DNA from: Lasioglossum baleicum
Lineage: Eukaryota > Arthropoda > Insecta > Hymenoptera > Halictidae
DNA length: 64,000 nt
Direction: 5' to 3'
Assembly: GCF_051020765.1 (NCBI RefSeq)
Contig: NW_027469100.1
Coordinates: 992,001-1,056,000 of the forward strand
Shown: in pieces, positions 36,501 to 49,620 of the stretch
Layout of the letters: each line of letters starts with the position of its first letter
Position numbering within the stretch: the first letter of the stretch is position 1
Notes under the pieces: generated by a model
Told to the model about the DNA's origin: nothing
Database searches by the model: none
The model's input: only the letters and a program-made list of their open reading frames with translations
Program-made: the position numbers and the translations under genes

Positions 36501-39500
36501 ATTCAAACGTTCGAATTTAACGCCAACTTCGCGACGCTGACTTCGCATCGGTGGCGAGTGCCGCCACAGTCGCCGCAATTACTCTCCCCTGATAGATGAG
36601 CCAATCGACTCGTGACTTCGAGATTACGAATCCGACTCTACGTTTAGGTTTACATTTTCCATTAATTTTAAAGGGTGGGGGGGGTGGGGGGGTTGGCGAT
36701 GACAGACCAATCGCGCGCCTCCCCGCCACCATCGTCGCCACCGACGACCTCGACCTCGAGCCGAGCCGAGCCGAGCGGGGCCGAAGGCCCGATGGGCTCC
36801 CGGAAAATTCGGGAAGGCGATGTACCTTTAATTCCCAGTTGGCCGTAACTTTTTCGGTGACGTCAAATTAGTGAAATTTTGCGATTTCTTCGTCGCCGTA
36901 TAGCTCGAGAACGGGTCGACGGGCGCGGGCGAGAGTAGGCTCGTCGGACGGAGGACGCGGAGACGAAGGTTTACCGCGCGAAAAATTCGCGAAAATTCGC
37001 GAAAAATTTTTTACCTGTGCATCGGTAACGCGCGTCGACCTCGGCGGAGGATAACTTACCGACCACCACCGGCAGTGGTCGGTAACGCTCGGAGGGTATA
37101 AGCTGCCGCGTTAAAAATAAAACCCGAATTTCAGCGCTTCCACGGTTCAGGGCTGAAAAGGGCCCGAAAGAAAATAACTGATTCAAACGTTCGAATTGAA
37201 CGCCAACTTTGCGACGCTGACTTCGCATCGGTGGCGAGTGCCGCCACAGTCGCCGCGTTTACTCTCCCTTGATAGTTGAGCGAATCGACTTGTAACTTCG
37301 AGGTTACGAATCCGACTCTACGTTTAGGTTTACATTTTCCATTAATTTTAAAGGGAGGGGGGTTGGGGGGGAGGATGGCGATGTCAGACCAATCGCGCGC
37401 CTCCCCGCCACCATCGTCGCTACCGACGACCTCGACCTCGAGCCGAGCCGAGCCGAGCGGGGCCGAAGGCCCGATGGGCTCCCGGAAAATTCGGGAAGGC
37501 GATATACCTTTAATTCCCAGTTGGCCGTAACTTTTTCGGTGACGTCAAATTAGTGAAATTTTGCGATTTCTTCGTCGCCGTATAGCTCGAGAACGGGTCG
37601 ACGGGCGCGGGCGAGAGTAGGCTCGTCGGACAGAGGACGCGGAGACAAAGGTTTACCGCGCGAAAAATTCTCGAAAATTCGCGAAAAATTTTTTACGTGT
37701 GCATCGGTAACGCGCGTCGACCTCGGCGGAAGATAACTTACCGACCACCACCGGCAGTGGTCGGTAACGCTCGGAGGGTATAAGCTGCCGCGTTAAAAAT
37801 AAAACCCGAATTTCAGCGCTTCCACGGTTCAGGGCTGAAAAGGGCCCGAAAGAAAATAACTGATTCAAACGTTCGAATTGAACGCCAACTTTGCGAGGCT
37901 GACTTCGCATCGGTGGCGAGTGCCGCCACAGTCGCCGCGTTTACTCTCCCTTGATAGTTGAGCGAATCGACTTGTAACTTCGAGGTTACGAATCCGACTC
38001 TACGTTTAGGTTTACATTTTCCATTAATTTTAAAGGGAGGGGGGTTGGGGGGGAGGATGGCGATGTCAGACCAATCGCGCGCCTCCCCGCCACCATCGTC
38101 GCTACCGACGACCTCGACCTCGAGCCGAGCCGAGCCGAGCGGGGCCGAAGGCCCGATGGGCTCCCGGAAAATTCGGGAAGGCGATGTACCTTTAATTCCC
38201 AGTTGGCCGTAACTTTTTCGGTGACGTCAAAGTAGTGAAATTATGCGATTTCTTCGTCGCCGTATAGCTCGAGAACGGGTCGACGGGCGCGGGCGAGAGT
38301 AGTCTCGTCGGACGGAGGACGCGGAGACGAAGGTTTACCGAGCGAAAAATTCGCGAAAATTCGCGAAAAATTTTTTACCTGTGCATCGGTAACGCGCGTC
38401 GACCTCGGCGGAGGATAACTTACCGACCACCACCGGCAGTGGTCGGTAACGCTCGGGGGGTATAAGCTGCCGCGTTAGAAATGAAACCCGCATTTCAGCG
38501 CTTCCACGGTTCAGGGCTGAAAAGGGCCCGAAAGAAAATAACTGATTCAAACGTTCGAATTTAACGCCAACTTCGCGACGCTGACTTCGCATCGGTGGCG
38601 AGTGCCGCCACAGTCGCCGCGTTTACTCTCCCTTGATAGTTGAGCGAATCGACTTGTAACTTCGAGGTTACGAATCCGACTCTACGTTTAGGTTTACATT
38701 TTCCATTAATTTTAAAGGGGGGTTGGGGGGTTGGCGATGACAGACCAATCGCGCGCCTCCCCGCCACCATCGTCGCTACCGACGAACTCGACCTCGAGCC
38801 GAGCCGAGCCGAGCGGGGCCGAAGGCCCGATGGGCACCCGGAAAATTCGGGAAGGCGATATACCTTTAATTCCCAGTTGGCCGTAACTTTTTCGGTGACG
38901 TCAAATTAGTGAAATTTTGCGATTTCTTCGTCGCCGTATAGCTCGAGAACGGGTCGACGGGCGCGGGCGAGAGTAGGCTCGTCGGACAGAGGACGCGGAG
39001 ACAAAGGTTTACCGTCCGAAAAATTCTCGAAAATTCGCGAAAATTTTTTTACGTGTGCATCGGTAACGCGCGTCGACCTCGGCGGAGGATAACTTACCGA
39101 CCACCACCGGCAGTGGTCGGTAACGCTCGGAGGGTATAAGCTGCCGCGTTAAAAATGAAACCCGAATTTCAGCGCTTCCACGGTTCAGGGCTGAAAAGGG
39201 CCCGAAAGAAAATAACTGATTCAAACGTTCGAATTGAACGCCAACTTTGCGACGCTGACTTCGCATCGGTGGCGAGTGCCGCCACAGTCGCCGCGTTTAC
39301 TCTCCCTTGATAGTTGAGCGAATCGACTTGTAACTTCGAGGTTACGAATCCGACTCTACGTTTAGGTTTACATTTTCCATTAATTTTAAAGGGAGGGGGG
39401 TTGGGGGGGAGGATGGCGATGTCAGACCAATCGCGCGCCTCCCCGCCACCATCGTCGCTACCGACGACCTCGACCTCGAGCCGAGCCGAGCCGAGCGGGG

Positions 39501-42500
39501 CCGAAGGCCCGATGGGCTCCCGGAAAATTCGGGAAGGCGATGTACCTTTAATTCCCAGTTGGCCGTAACTTTTTCGGTGACGTCAAATTAGTGAAATTTT
39601 GCGATTTCTTCGTCGCCGTATAGCTCGAGAACGGGTCGACGGGCGCGGGCGAGAGTAGGCTCGTCGGACAGAGGACGCGGAGACAAAGGTTTACCGCGCG
39701 AAAAATTCTCGAAAATTCGCGAAAAATTTTTTACATGTGCATCGGTAACGCGCGTCGACCTCGGCGGAGGATAACTTACCGACAACCACCGGCAGTGGTC
39801 GGTAACGCTCGGGCGATATAAGCTGCCGCGTTAAAAATGAAACCCGAATTTCGGCGCTTCCAATGTTCAGGGCTGAAAAGGGCCCGAAAGAAAATAACTG
39901 ACTCAAACGTTCGAATTGAACGCCAACTTCCCGACGATGACTTCGCATCGGTGGCGAGTGCCGCTACAGTCGCCGCGTTTACTCTCCCTTGATAGTTGAG
40001 CGAATCGACTTGTAACTTCGAGGTTACGAATCCGACTCTACGTTTAGGTTTACATTTTCCATTAATTTTAAAGGGAGGGGGGTTGGGGGGAGGATGGCGA
40101 TGACAGACCAATCGCGCGCCTCCCCGCCACCATCGTCGCTACCGACGACCTCGACCTCGAGCCGAGCCGAGCCGAGCGGGCCCGAAGGCCCGATGGGCTC
40201 CCGGAAAATTCGGGAAGGCGATGTACCTTTAATTCCCAGTTGGCCGTAACTTTTTCGGTGACGTCAAATTAGTGAAATTTTGCGATTTCTTCGTCGCCGT
40301 ATAGCTCGAGAACGGGTCGACGGGCGCGGGCGAGAGTAGGCTCGTCGGACGGAGGACGCGGAGACGAAGGTTTACCGCGCGAAAAATTCGCGAAAATTCG
40401 CGAAAAATTTTTTACCTGTGCATCGGTAACGCGCGTCGACCTCGGCGGAGGATAACTTACCGACCACCACCGGCAGTGGTCGGTAACGCTCGGAGGGTAT
40501 AAGCTGCCGCGTTAAAAATAAAACCCGAATTTCAGCGCTTCCACGGTTCAGGGCTGAAAAGGGCCCGAAAGAAAATAACTGATTCAAACGTTCGAATTGA
40601 ACGCCAACTTTGCGACGCTGACTTCGCATCGGTGGCGAGTGCCGCCACAGTCGCCGCGTTTACTCTCCCTTGATAGTTGAGCGAATCGACTTGTAACTTC
40701 GAGGTTACGAATCCGACTCTACGTTTAGGTTTACATTTTCCATTAATTTTAAAGGGGGGTTGGGGGGTTGGCGATGACAGACCAATCGCGCGCCTCCCCG
40801 CCACCATCGTCGCTACCGACGAACTCGACCTCGAGCCGAGCCGAGCCGAGCGGGGCCGAAGGCCCGATGGGCACCCGGAAAATTCGGGAAGGCGATATAC
40901 CTTTAATTCCCAGTTGGCCGTAACTTTTTCGGTGACGTCAAATTAGTGAAATTTTGCGATTTCTTCGTCGCCGTATAGCTCGAGAACGGGTCGACGGGCG
41001 CGGGCGAGAGTAGTCTCGTCGGACGGAGGACGCGGAGACGAAGGTTTACTGCGCGAAAAATTCGCGAAAATTCGCGAAAAATTTTTTACCTGTGCATCGG
41101 TAACGCGCGTCGACCTCGGCGGAGGATAACTTACCGACCACCACCGGCAGTGGTCGGTAACGCTCGGGGGGTATAAGCTGCCGCGTTAGAAATGAAACCC
41201 GCATTTCAGCGCTTCCACGGTTCAGGGCTGAAAAGGGCCCGAAAGAAAATAACTGATTCAAACGTTCGAATTTAACGCCAACTTCGCGACGCTGACTTCG
41301 CATCGGTGGCGAGTGCCGCCACAGTCGCCGCGTTTACTCTCCCTTGATAGTTGAGCGAATCGACTTGTAACTTCGAGGTTACGAATCCGACTCTACGTTT
41401 AGGTTTACATTTTCCATTAATTTTAAAGGGGGGTTGGGGGGTTGGCGATGACAGACCAATCGCGCGCCTCCCCGCCACCATCGTCGCTACCGACGAACTC
41501 GACCTCGAGCCGAGCCGAGCCGAGCGGGGCCGAAGGCCCGATGGGCACCCGGAAAATTCGGGAAGGCGATATACCTTTAATTCCCAGTTGGCCGTAACTT
41601 TTTCGGTGACGTCAAATTAGTGAAATTTTGCGATTTCTTCGTCGCCGTATAGCTCGAGAACGGGTCGACGGGCGCGGGCGAGAGTAGGCTCGTCGGACAG
41701 AGGACGCGGAGACAAAGGTTTACCGTCCGAAAAATTCTCGAAAATTCGCGAAAAATTTTTTACGTGTGCATCGGTAACGCGCGTCGACCTCGGCGGAGGA
41801 TAACTTACCGACCACCACCGGCAGTGGTCGGTAACGCTCGGGGGGTATAAGCTGCCGCGTTAAAAATGAAACCCGAATTTCGGCGCTTCCACGGTTCAGG
41901 GCTGAAAAGGGCCCGAAAGAAAATAACTGATTCAAACGTTCGAATTTAACGCCAACTTCGCGACGCTGACTTCGCATCGGTGGCGAGTGCCGCCACAGTC
42001 GCCGCAATTACTCTCCCCTGATAGTTGAGCGAATCGACTCGTGACTTCGAGATTACGAATCCGACTCTACGTTTAGGTTTACATTTTCCATTAATTTTAA
42101 AGGTACGGAGGGGTGGTGGGGTGGTTGGCGATGACAGACCAATCGCGCGCCTCCCCGCCACCATCGTCGCTACCGACGACCTCGACCTAGAGCCGAGCCG
42201 AGCCGAGCGGGGCCGAAGGCCCGATGGGCTCCCGGAAAATTCGGGAAGGCGATATACCTTTAATTCCCAGTTGGCCGTAACTTTTTCGGTGACGTTAAAT
42301 TAGTGAAATTTTGCGATTTCTTTGTCGCCGTATAGCTCGAGAACGGGTCGACGGGCGCGGGCGAGAGTAGGCTCGTCGGACAGAGGACGCGGAGACGAAG
42401 GTTTACCGCGCGAAAAATTCGCGAAAATTCGCGAAAAATTTTTTACCTGTGCATCGGTAACGCGCGTCGACCTCGGCGGAGGATAACTTACCGACCACCA

Positions 42501-42856
42501 CCGGCAGTGGTCGGTAACGCTCGGGGGGTATAAGCTGCCGCGTTAGAAATGAAACCCGCATTTCAGCGCTTCCACGGTTCAGGGCTGAAAAGGGCCCGAA
42601 AGAAAATAACTGATTCAAACGTTCGAATTTAACGCCAACTTCGCGACGCTGACTTCGCATCGGTGGCGAGTGCCGCCACAGTCGCCGCGTTTACTCTCCC
42701 TTGATAGTTGAGCGGATCGACTTGTAACTTCGAGGTTACGAATCCGACTCTACGTTTAGGTTTACATTTTCCATTAATTTTAAAGGGGGGTTGGGGGGTT
42801 GGCGATGACAGACCAATCGCGCGCCTCCCCGCCACCATCGTCGCTACCGACGAACT

Positions 42857-45800
42857 CGACCTCGAGCCGAGCCGAGCCGAGCGGGGCCGAAGGCCCGATG
42901 GGCACACGGAAAATTCGGGAAGGCGATATACCTTTAATTCCCAGTTGGCCGTAACTTTTTCGGTGACGTCAAATTAGTGAAATTTTGCGATTTCTTCGTC
43001 GCCGTATAGCTCGAGAACGGGTCGACGGGCGCGGGCGAGAGTAGGCTCGTCGGACAGAGGACGCGGAGACAAAGGTTTACCGTCCGAAAAATTCTCGAAA
43101 ATTCGCGAAAAATTTTTTACGTGTGCATCGGTAACGCGCGTCGACCTCGGCGGAGGATAACTTACCGAACACCACCGGCAGTGGTCGGTAACGCTCGGAG
43201 GGTATAAGCTGCCGCGTTAAAAATGAAACCCGAATTTCAGCGCTTCCACGGTTCAGGGCTGAAAAGGGCCCGAAAGAAAATAACTGATTCAAACGTTCGA
43301 ATTGAACGCCAACTTTGCAACGCTGACTTCGCATCGGTGGCGAGTGCCGCCACAGTCGCCGCGTTTACTCTCCCTTGATAGTTGAGCGAATCGACTTGTA
43401 ACTTCGAGGTTACGAATCCGACTCTACGTTTAGGTTTACATTTTCCATTAATTTTAAAGGGAGGGGGGTTGGGGGGGAGGATGGCGATGACAGACCAATC
43501 GCGCGCCTCCCCGCCACCATCGTCGCTACCGACGACCTCGACCTCGAGCCGAGCCGAGCCGAGCGGGGCCGAAGGCCCGATGGGCTCCCGGAAAATTCGG
43601 GAAGGCGATGTACCTTTAATTCCCAGTTGGCCGTAACTTTTTCGGTGACGTCAAAGTAGTGAAATTTTGCGATTTCTTCGTCGCCGTATAGCTCGAGAAC
43701 GGGTCGACGGGCGCGGGCGAGAGTAGGCTCGTCGGACAGAGGACGCGGAGACAAAGGTTTACCGCGCGAAAAATTCTCGAAAATTCGCGAAAAATTTTTT
43801 ACGTGTGCATCGGTAACGCGCGTCGACCTCGGCGGAGGATAACTTACCGACAACCACCGGCAGTGGTCGGTAACGCTCGGGGGATATAAGCTGCCGCGTT
43901 AAAAATGAAACCCGAATTTCGGCGCTTCCAATGTTCAGGGCTGAAAAGGGCCCGAAAGAAAATAACTGACTCAAACGTTCGAATTGAACGCCAACTTCCC
44001 GACGATGACTTCGCATCGGTGGCGAGTGCCGCTACAGTCGCCGCGTTTACTCTCCCTTGATAGTTGAGCGAATCGACTTGTAACTTCGAGGTTACGAATC
44101 CGACTCTACGTTTAGGTTTACATTTTCCATTAATTTTAAAGGGAGGGGGGTTGGGGGGAGGATGGCGATGACAGACCAATCGCGCGCCTCCCCGCCACCA
44201 TCGTCGCTACCGACGACCTCGACCTCGAGCCGAGCCGAGCCGAGCGGGCCCGAAGGCCCGATGGGCTCCCGGAAAATTCGGGAAGGCGATGTACCTTTAA
44301 TTCCCAGTTGGCCGTAACTTTTTCGGTGACGTCAAATTAGTGAAATTTTGCGATTTCTTCGTCGCCGTATAGCTCGAGAACGGGTCGACGGGCGCGGGCG
44401 AGAGTAGGCTCGTCGGACAGAGGACGCGGAGACAAAGGTTTACCGCGCGAAAAATTCTCGAAAATTCGCGAAAAATTTCTTACGTGTGCATCGGTAACGC
44501 GCGTCGACCTCGGCGGAGGATAACTTACCGACAACCACCGGCAGTGGTCGGTAACGCTCGGGGGATATAATCTGCCGCGTTAAAAATGAAACCCGAATTT
44601 CGGCGCTTCCAATGTTCAGGGCTGAAAAGGGCCCGAAAGAAAATAACTGACTCAAACGTTCGAATTGAACGCCAACTTCGCGACGCTGACTTCGCATCGG
44701 TGGCGAGTGCCGCTACAGTCGCCGCGTTTACTCTCCCCTGAGAGTTGAGCGAATCGACTTGTAACTTCGAGGTTACGAATCCGACTCTACGTTTAGGTTT
44801 ACCTTTTCCATTAATTTTAAAGGAACGGGGTGGTGGTGTGGTGGTTGGCGATGACAGACCAATCGCGCGCCTCACCGCCACCATCGTCGCTTTCGACGAA
44901 CTCGACCTCGAGCCGAGCCGAGCCGAGCCGAGCGGGGCCGATGGCCCGATGGGCTCCCTGAAAATTCGGGAAGGCGATGTACCTTTAATTCCCAGTTGGC
45001 CGTAACTTTTTCGGTGACGTCAAATTAGTGAAATTTTGCGATTTCTTTGTCGCCGTATAGCTCGAGAACGGGTCGACGGGCGCGTGCGAGAGTAGGCTCG
45101 TCGGACGGAGGATGCGGAGACGAAGGTTTACCGCGCGAAAAATTCGCGAAAATTCGCGAAAAATTTTTTACCTGTGCATCGGTAACGAGCGTCGACCTCG
45201 GCGGAGGATAACTTACCGACCACCACCGGCAGTGGTCGGTAACGCTCGGGGGGTATAAGCTGCCGCGTTAAAAATGAAACCCGAATTTCGGCGCTTCCAC
45301 GGTTCAGGGCTGAAAAGGGCCCGAAAGAAAATAACTGATTCAAACGTTCGAATTTAACGCCAACTTCGCGACGCTGACTTCGCATCGGTGGCGAGTGCCG
45401 CCACAGTCGCCGCAATTACTCTCCCCTGATAGTTGAGCGAATCGACTCGTGACTTCGAGATTACGAATCCGACTCTACGTTTAGGTTTACATTTTCCATT
45501 AATTTTAAAGGTACGGAGGGGTGGTGGGGTGGTTGGCGATGACAGACCAATCGCGCGCCTCCCCGCCACCATCGTCGCTACCGACGACCTCGACCTAGAG
45601 CCGAGCCGAGCCGAGCGGGGCCGAAGGCCCGATGGGCTCCCGGAAAATTCGGGAAGGCGATATACCTTTAATTCCCAGTTGGCCGTAACTTTTTCGGTGA
45701 CGTTAAATTAGTGAAATTTTGCGATTTCTTTGCCGCCGTATAGCTCGAGAACGGGTCGACGGGCGCGGGCGAGAGTAGGCTCGTCGGACAGAGGACGCGG

Positions 45801-48800
45801 AGACGAAGGTTTACCGCGCGAAAAATTCGCGAAAGATTCTCGAAAAATTTGTTACATGTGCATCGGTAACGCGCGTCGACCTCGGCGGAGAAAAAGTTAC
45901 CGAACATCACCGGCAGTGGTCGGTAACGCTCGGGGGGTATAAGCTGCCGCGTTAAAAATGAAACCCGAATATCGGCACTTCCACAGTTCAGGGCTCAAAA
46001 GGGCCCGAAAGAAAATAACTGATTCAAACGTTCGAATTTAACGCCAACTTCGCGACGCTGACTTCGCATCGGTGGCGAGTGCCGCCACAGTCGCCGCAAT
46101 TACTCTCCCCTGAAAGATGAGCCAATCGACTCGTGACTTCGAGATTACGAATCCGACTCTACGTTTAGGTTTACATTTTCCCTTAATTTTAAAGGGTGGG
46201 GGGGGTGGGGGGGTTGGCGATGACAGACCAATCGCGCGCCTCCCCGCCACCATCGTCGCCACCGACGACCTCGACCTCGAGCCGAGCCGAGCCGAGCGGG
46301 GCCGAAGGCCCGATGGGCTCCCGGAAAATTCGGGAAGGCGATGTACCTTTAATTCCCAGTTGGCCGTAACTTTTTCGGTGACGTCAAATTAGTGAAATTT
46401 TGCGATTTCTTCGTCGCCGTATAGCTCGAGAACGGGTCGACGGGCGCGGGCGAGAGTAGGCTCGTCGGACGGAGGACGCGGAGACGAAGGTTTACCGCGC
46501 GAAAAATTCGCGAAAATTCGCGAAAAATTTTTTACCTGTGCATCGGTAACGCGCGTCGACCTCGGCGGAGGATAACTTACCGACCACCACCGGCAGTGGT
46601 CGGTAACGCTCGGAGGGTATAAGCTGCCGCGTTAAAAATAAAACCCGAATTTCAGCGCTTCCACGGTTCAGGGCTGAAAAGGGCCCGAAAGAAAATAACT
46701 GATTCAAACGTTCGAATTGAACGCCAACTTTGCGACGCTGACTTCGCATCGGTGGCGAGTGCCGCCACAGTCGCCGCGTTTACTCTCCCTTGATAGTTGA
46801 GCGAATCGACTTGTAACTTCGAGGTTACGAATCCGACTCTACGTTTAGGTTTACATTTTCCATTAATTTTAAAGGGGGGTTGGGGGGTTGGCGATGACAG
46901 ACCAATCGCGCGCCTCCCCGCCACCATCGTCGCTACCGACGAACTCGACCTCGAGCCGAGCCGAGCCGAGCGGGGCCGAAGGCCCGATGGGCACCCGGAA
47001 AATTCGGGAAGGCGATATACCTTTAATTCCCAGTTGGCCGTAACTTTTTCGGTGACGTCAAATTAGTGAAATTTTGCGATTTCTTCGTCGCCGTATAGCT
47101 CGAGAACGGGTCGACGGGCGCGGGCGAGAGTAGGCTCGTCGGACAGAGGACGCGGAGACAAAGGTTTACCGTCCGAAAAATTCTCGAAAATTCGCGAAAA
47201 ATTTTTTACGTGTGCATCGGTAACGCGCGTCGACCTCGGCGGAGGATAACTTACCGACCACCACCGGCAGTGGTCGGTAACGCTCGGAGGGTATAAGCTG
47301 CCGCGTTAAAAATGAAACCCGAATTTCAGCGCTTCCACGGTTCAGGGCTGAAAAGGGCCCGAAAGAAAATAACTGATTCAAACGTTCGAATTGAACGCCA
47401 ACTTTGCGACGCTGACTTCGCATCGGTGGCGAGTGCCGCCACAGTCGCCGCGTTTACTCTCCCTTGATAGTTGAGCGAATCGACTTGTAACTTCGAGGTT
47501 ACGAATCCGACTCTACGTTTAGGTTTACATTTTCCGTTAATTTTAAAGGGAGGGGGGTTGGGGGGGAGGATGGCGATGACAGACCAATCGCGCGCCTCCC
47601 CGCCACCATCGTCGCTACCGACGACCTCGACCTCGAGCCGAGCCGAGCCGAGCGGGGCCGAAGGCCCGATGGGCTCCCGGAAAATTCGGGAAGGCGATGT
47701 ACCTTTAATTCCCAGTTGGCCGTAACTTTTTCGGTGACGTCAAAGTAGTGAAATTTTGCGATTTCTTCGTCGCCGTATAGCTCGAGAACGGGTCGACGGG
47801 CGCGGGCGAGAGTAGGCTCGTCGGACAGAGGACGCGGAGACAAAGGTTTACCGCGCGAAAAATTCTCGAAAATTCGCGAAAAATTTTTTACGTGTGCATC
47901 GGTAACGCGCGTCGACCTCGGCGGAGGATAACTTACCGACAACCACCGGCAGTGGTCGGTAACGCTCGGGGGATATAAGCTGCCGCGTTAAAAATGAAAC
48001 CCGAATTTCGGCGCTTCCAATGTTCAGGGCTGAAAAGGGCCCGAAAGAAAATAACTGACTCAAACGTTCGAATTGAACGCCAACTTCCCGACGATGACTT
48101 CGCATCGGTGGCGAGTGCCGCTACAGTCGCCGCGTTTACTCTCCCTTGATAGTTGAGCGAATCGACTTGTAACTTCGAGGTTACGAATCCGACTCTACGT
48201 TTAGGTTTACATTTTCCATTAATTTTAAAGGGAGGGGGGTTGGGGGGGAGGATGGCGATGACAGACCAATCGCGCGCCTCCCCGCCACCATCGTCGCTAC
48301 CGACGACCTCGACCTCGAGCCGAGCCGAGCCGAGCGGGCCCGAAGGCCCGATGGGCTCCCGGAAAATTCGGGAAGGCGATGTACCTTTAATTCCCAGTTG
48401 GCCGTAACTTTTTCGGTGACGTCAAATTAGTGAAATTTTGCGATTTCTTCGTCGCCGTATAGCTCGAGAACGGGTCGACGGGCGCGGGCGAGAGTAGGCT
48501 CGTCGGACAGAGGACGCGGAGACAAAGGTTTACCGCGCGAAAAATTCTCGAAAATTCGCGAAAAATTTCTTACGTGTGCATCGGTAACGCGCGTCGACCT
48601 CGGCGGAGGATAACTTACCGACAACCACCGGCAGTGGTCGGTAACGCTCGGGGGATATAATCTGCCGCGTTAAAAATGAAACCCGAATTTCGGCGCTTCC
48701 AATGTTCAGGGCTGAAAAGGGCCCGAAAGAAAATAACTGACTCAAACGTTCGAATTGAACGCCAACTTCGCGACGCTGACTTCGCATCGGTGGCGAGTGC

Positions 48801-48991
48801 CGCTACAGTCGCCGCGTTTACTCTCCCCTGAGAGTTGAGCGAATCGACTTGTAACTTCGAGGTTACGAATCCGACTCTACGTTTAGGTTTACATTTTCCA
48901 TTAATTTTAAAGGGAGGGGGGTTGGGGGGGAGGATGGCGATGACAGACCAATCGCGCGCCTCCCCGCCACCATCGTCGCTACCGACGACCT
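42857..48991 (+). repeat. 6-unit spaced duplication (units 64-66 and 70-72)
   Basis: Three units at 42857-44902 recur at 46946-48991 with offsets of 4,089-4,090. Shared rare markers include CCCGACGATGAC (43997 and 48086), TATAATCTGCC (44566 and 48656) and CGGGCCCGAAGG at unit starts. The final cassettes differ: g2 in unit 66 but g1 in unit 72. The match therefore breaks inside the unit, near CTGAGAGTTG or just after it. Confidence 0.85.
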
Positions 48992-49593
48992 CGACCTCGA
49001 GCCGAGCCGAGCCGAGCGGGGCCGAAGGCCCGATGGGCTCCCGGAAAATTCGGGAAGGCGATGTACCTTTAATTCCCAGTTGGCCGTAACTTTTTCGGTG
49101 ACGTCAAATTAGTGAAATTTTGCGATTTCTTCGTCGCCGTATAGCTCGAGAACGGGTCGACGGGCGCGGGCGAGAGTAGGCTCGTCGGACGGAGGACGCG
49201 GAGACAAAGGTTTACCGCGCGAAAAATTCTCGAAAATTCGCGAAAAATTTTTTACGTGTGCATCGGTAACGCGCGTCGACCTCGGCGGAGGATAACTTAC
49301 CGACAATCACCGGCAGTGGTCGGTAACGCTCGGGGGATATAAGCTGCCGCGTTAAAAATGAAACCCGAATTTCGGCGCTTCCAATGTTCAGGGCTGAAAA
49401 GGGCCCAAAAGAAAATAACTGACTCAAACGTTCGAATTGAACGCCAACTTCGCGACGCTGACTTCGCATCGGTGGCGAGTGCCGCTACAGTCGCCGCGTT
49501 TACTCTCCCTTGATAGTTGAGCGAATCGACTTGTAACTTCGAGGTTACGAATCCGAATCTACGTTTAGGTTTACATTTTCCATTAATTTTAAA

Positions 49594-49620
49594 GGGACGG
49601 GGTGGTGGTGGGGAGGATGG
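49594..49620 (+). repeat. Hybrid g2/g1 cassette (unit 73)
   Basis: The left side, with GGGACGGGG and TGG repeats, is g2. The right side, GGGGAGGATGGCG, is g1. This is a recombinant within the G-rich tract. Confidence 0.75.

Larger units (their letters stand above)
25871..48991 (+). repeat. Array region IV: units 39-72, overlapping 6-, 7- and 10-unit higher-order repeats
   Basis: Unit starts: 25871, 26553, 27233, 27916, 28597, 29276, 29958, 30632, 31314, 31995, 32669, 33350, 34032, 34706, 35389, 36070, 36751, 37433, 38115, 38789, 39471, 40152, 40826, 41500, 42183, 42857, 43539, 44220, 44903, 45591, 46272, 46946, 47628, 48310. The region holds all g6 cassettes (units 45, 48, 51, 57, 60, 61, 63, 69) and all units with ACCGTCCGAAAAATTC (46, 49, 52, 58, 62, 64, 70). 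Good offsets are 4,761 (units 39-40 to 46-47), 4,074 and 4,083 (44-46 to 50-52 to 56-58), 6,794 (51-52 to 61-62) and 4,089 (64-66 to 70-72). It is a patchwork of successive duplications, not one clean period. Confidence 0.88.
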
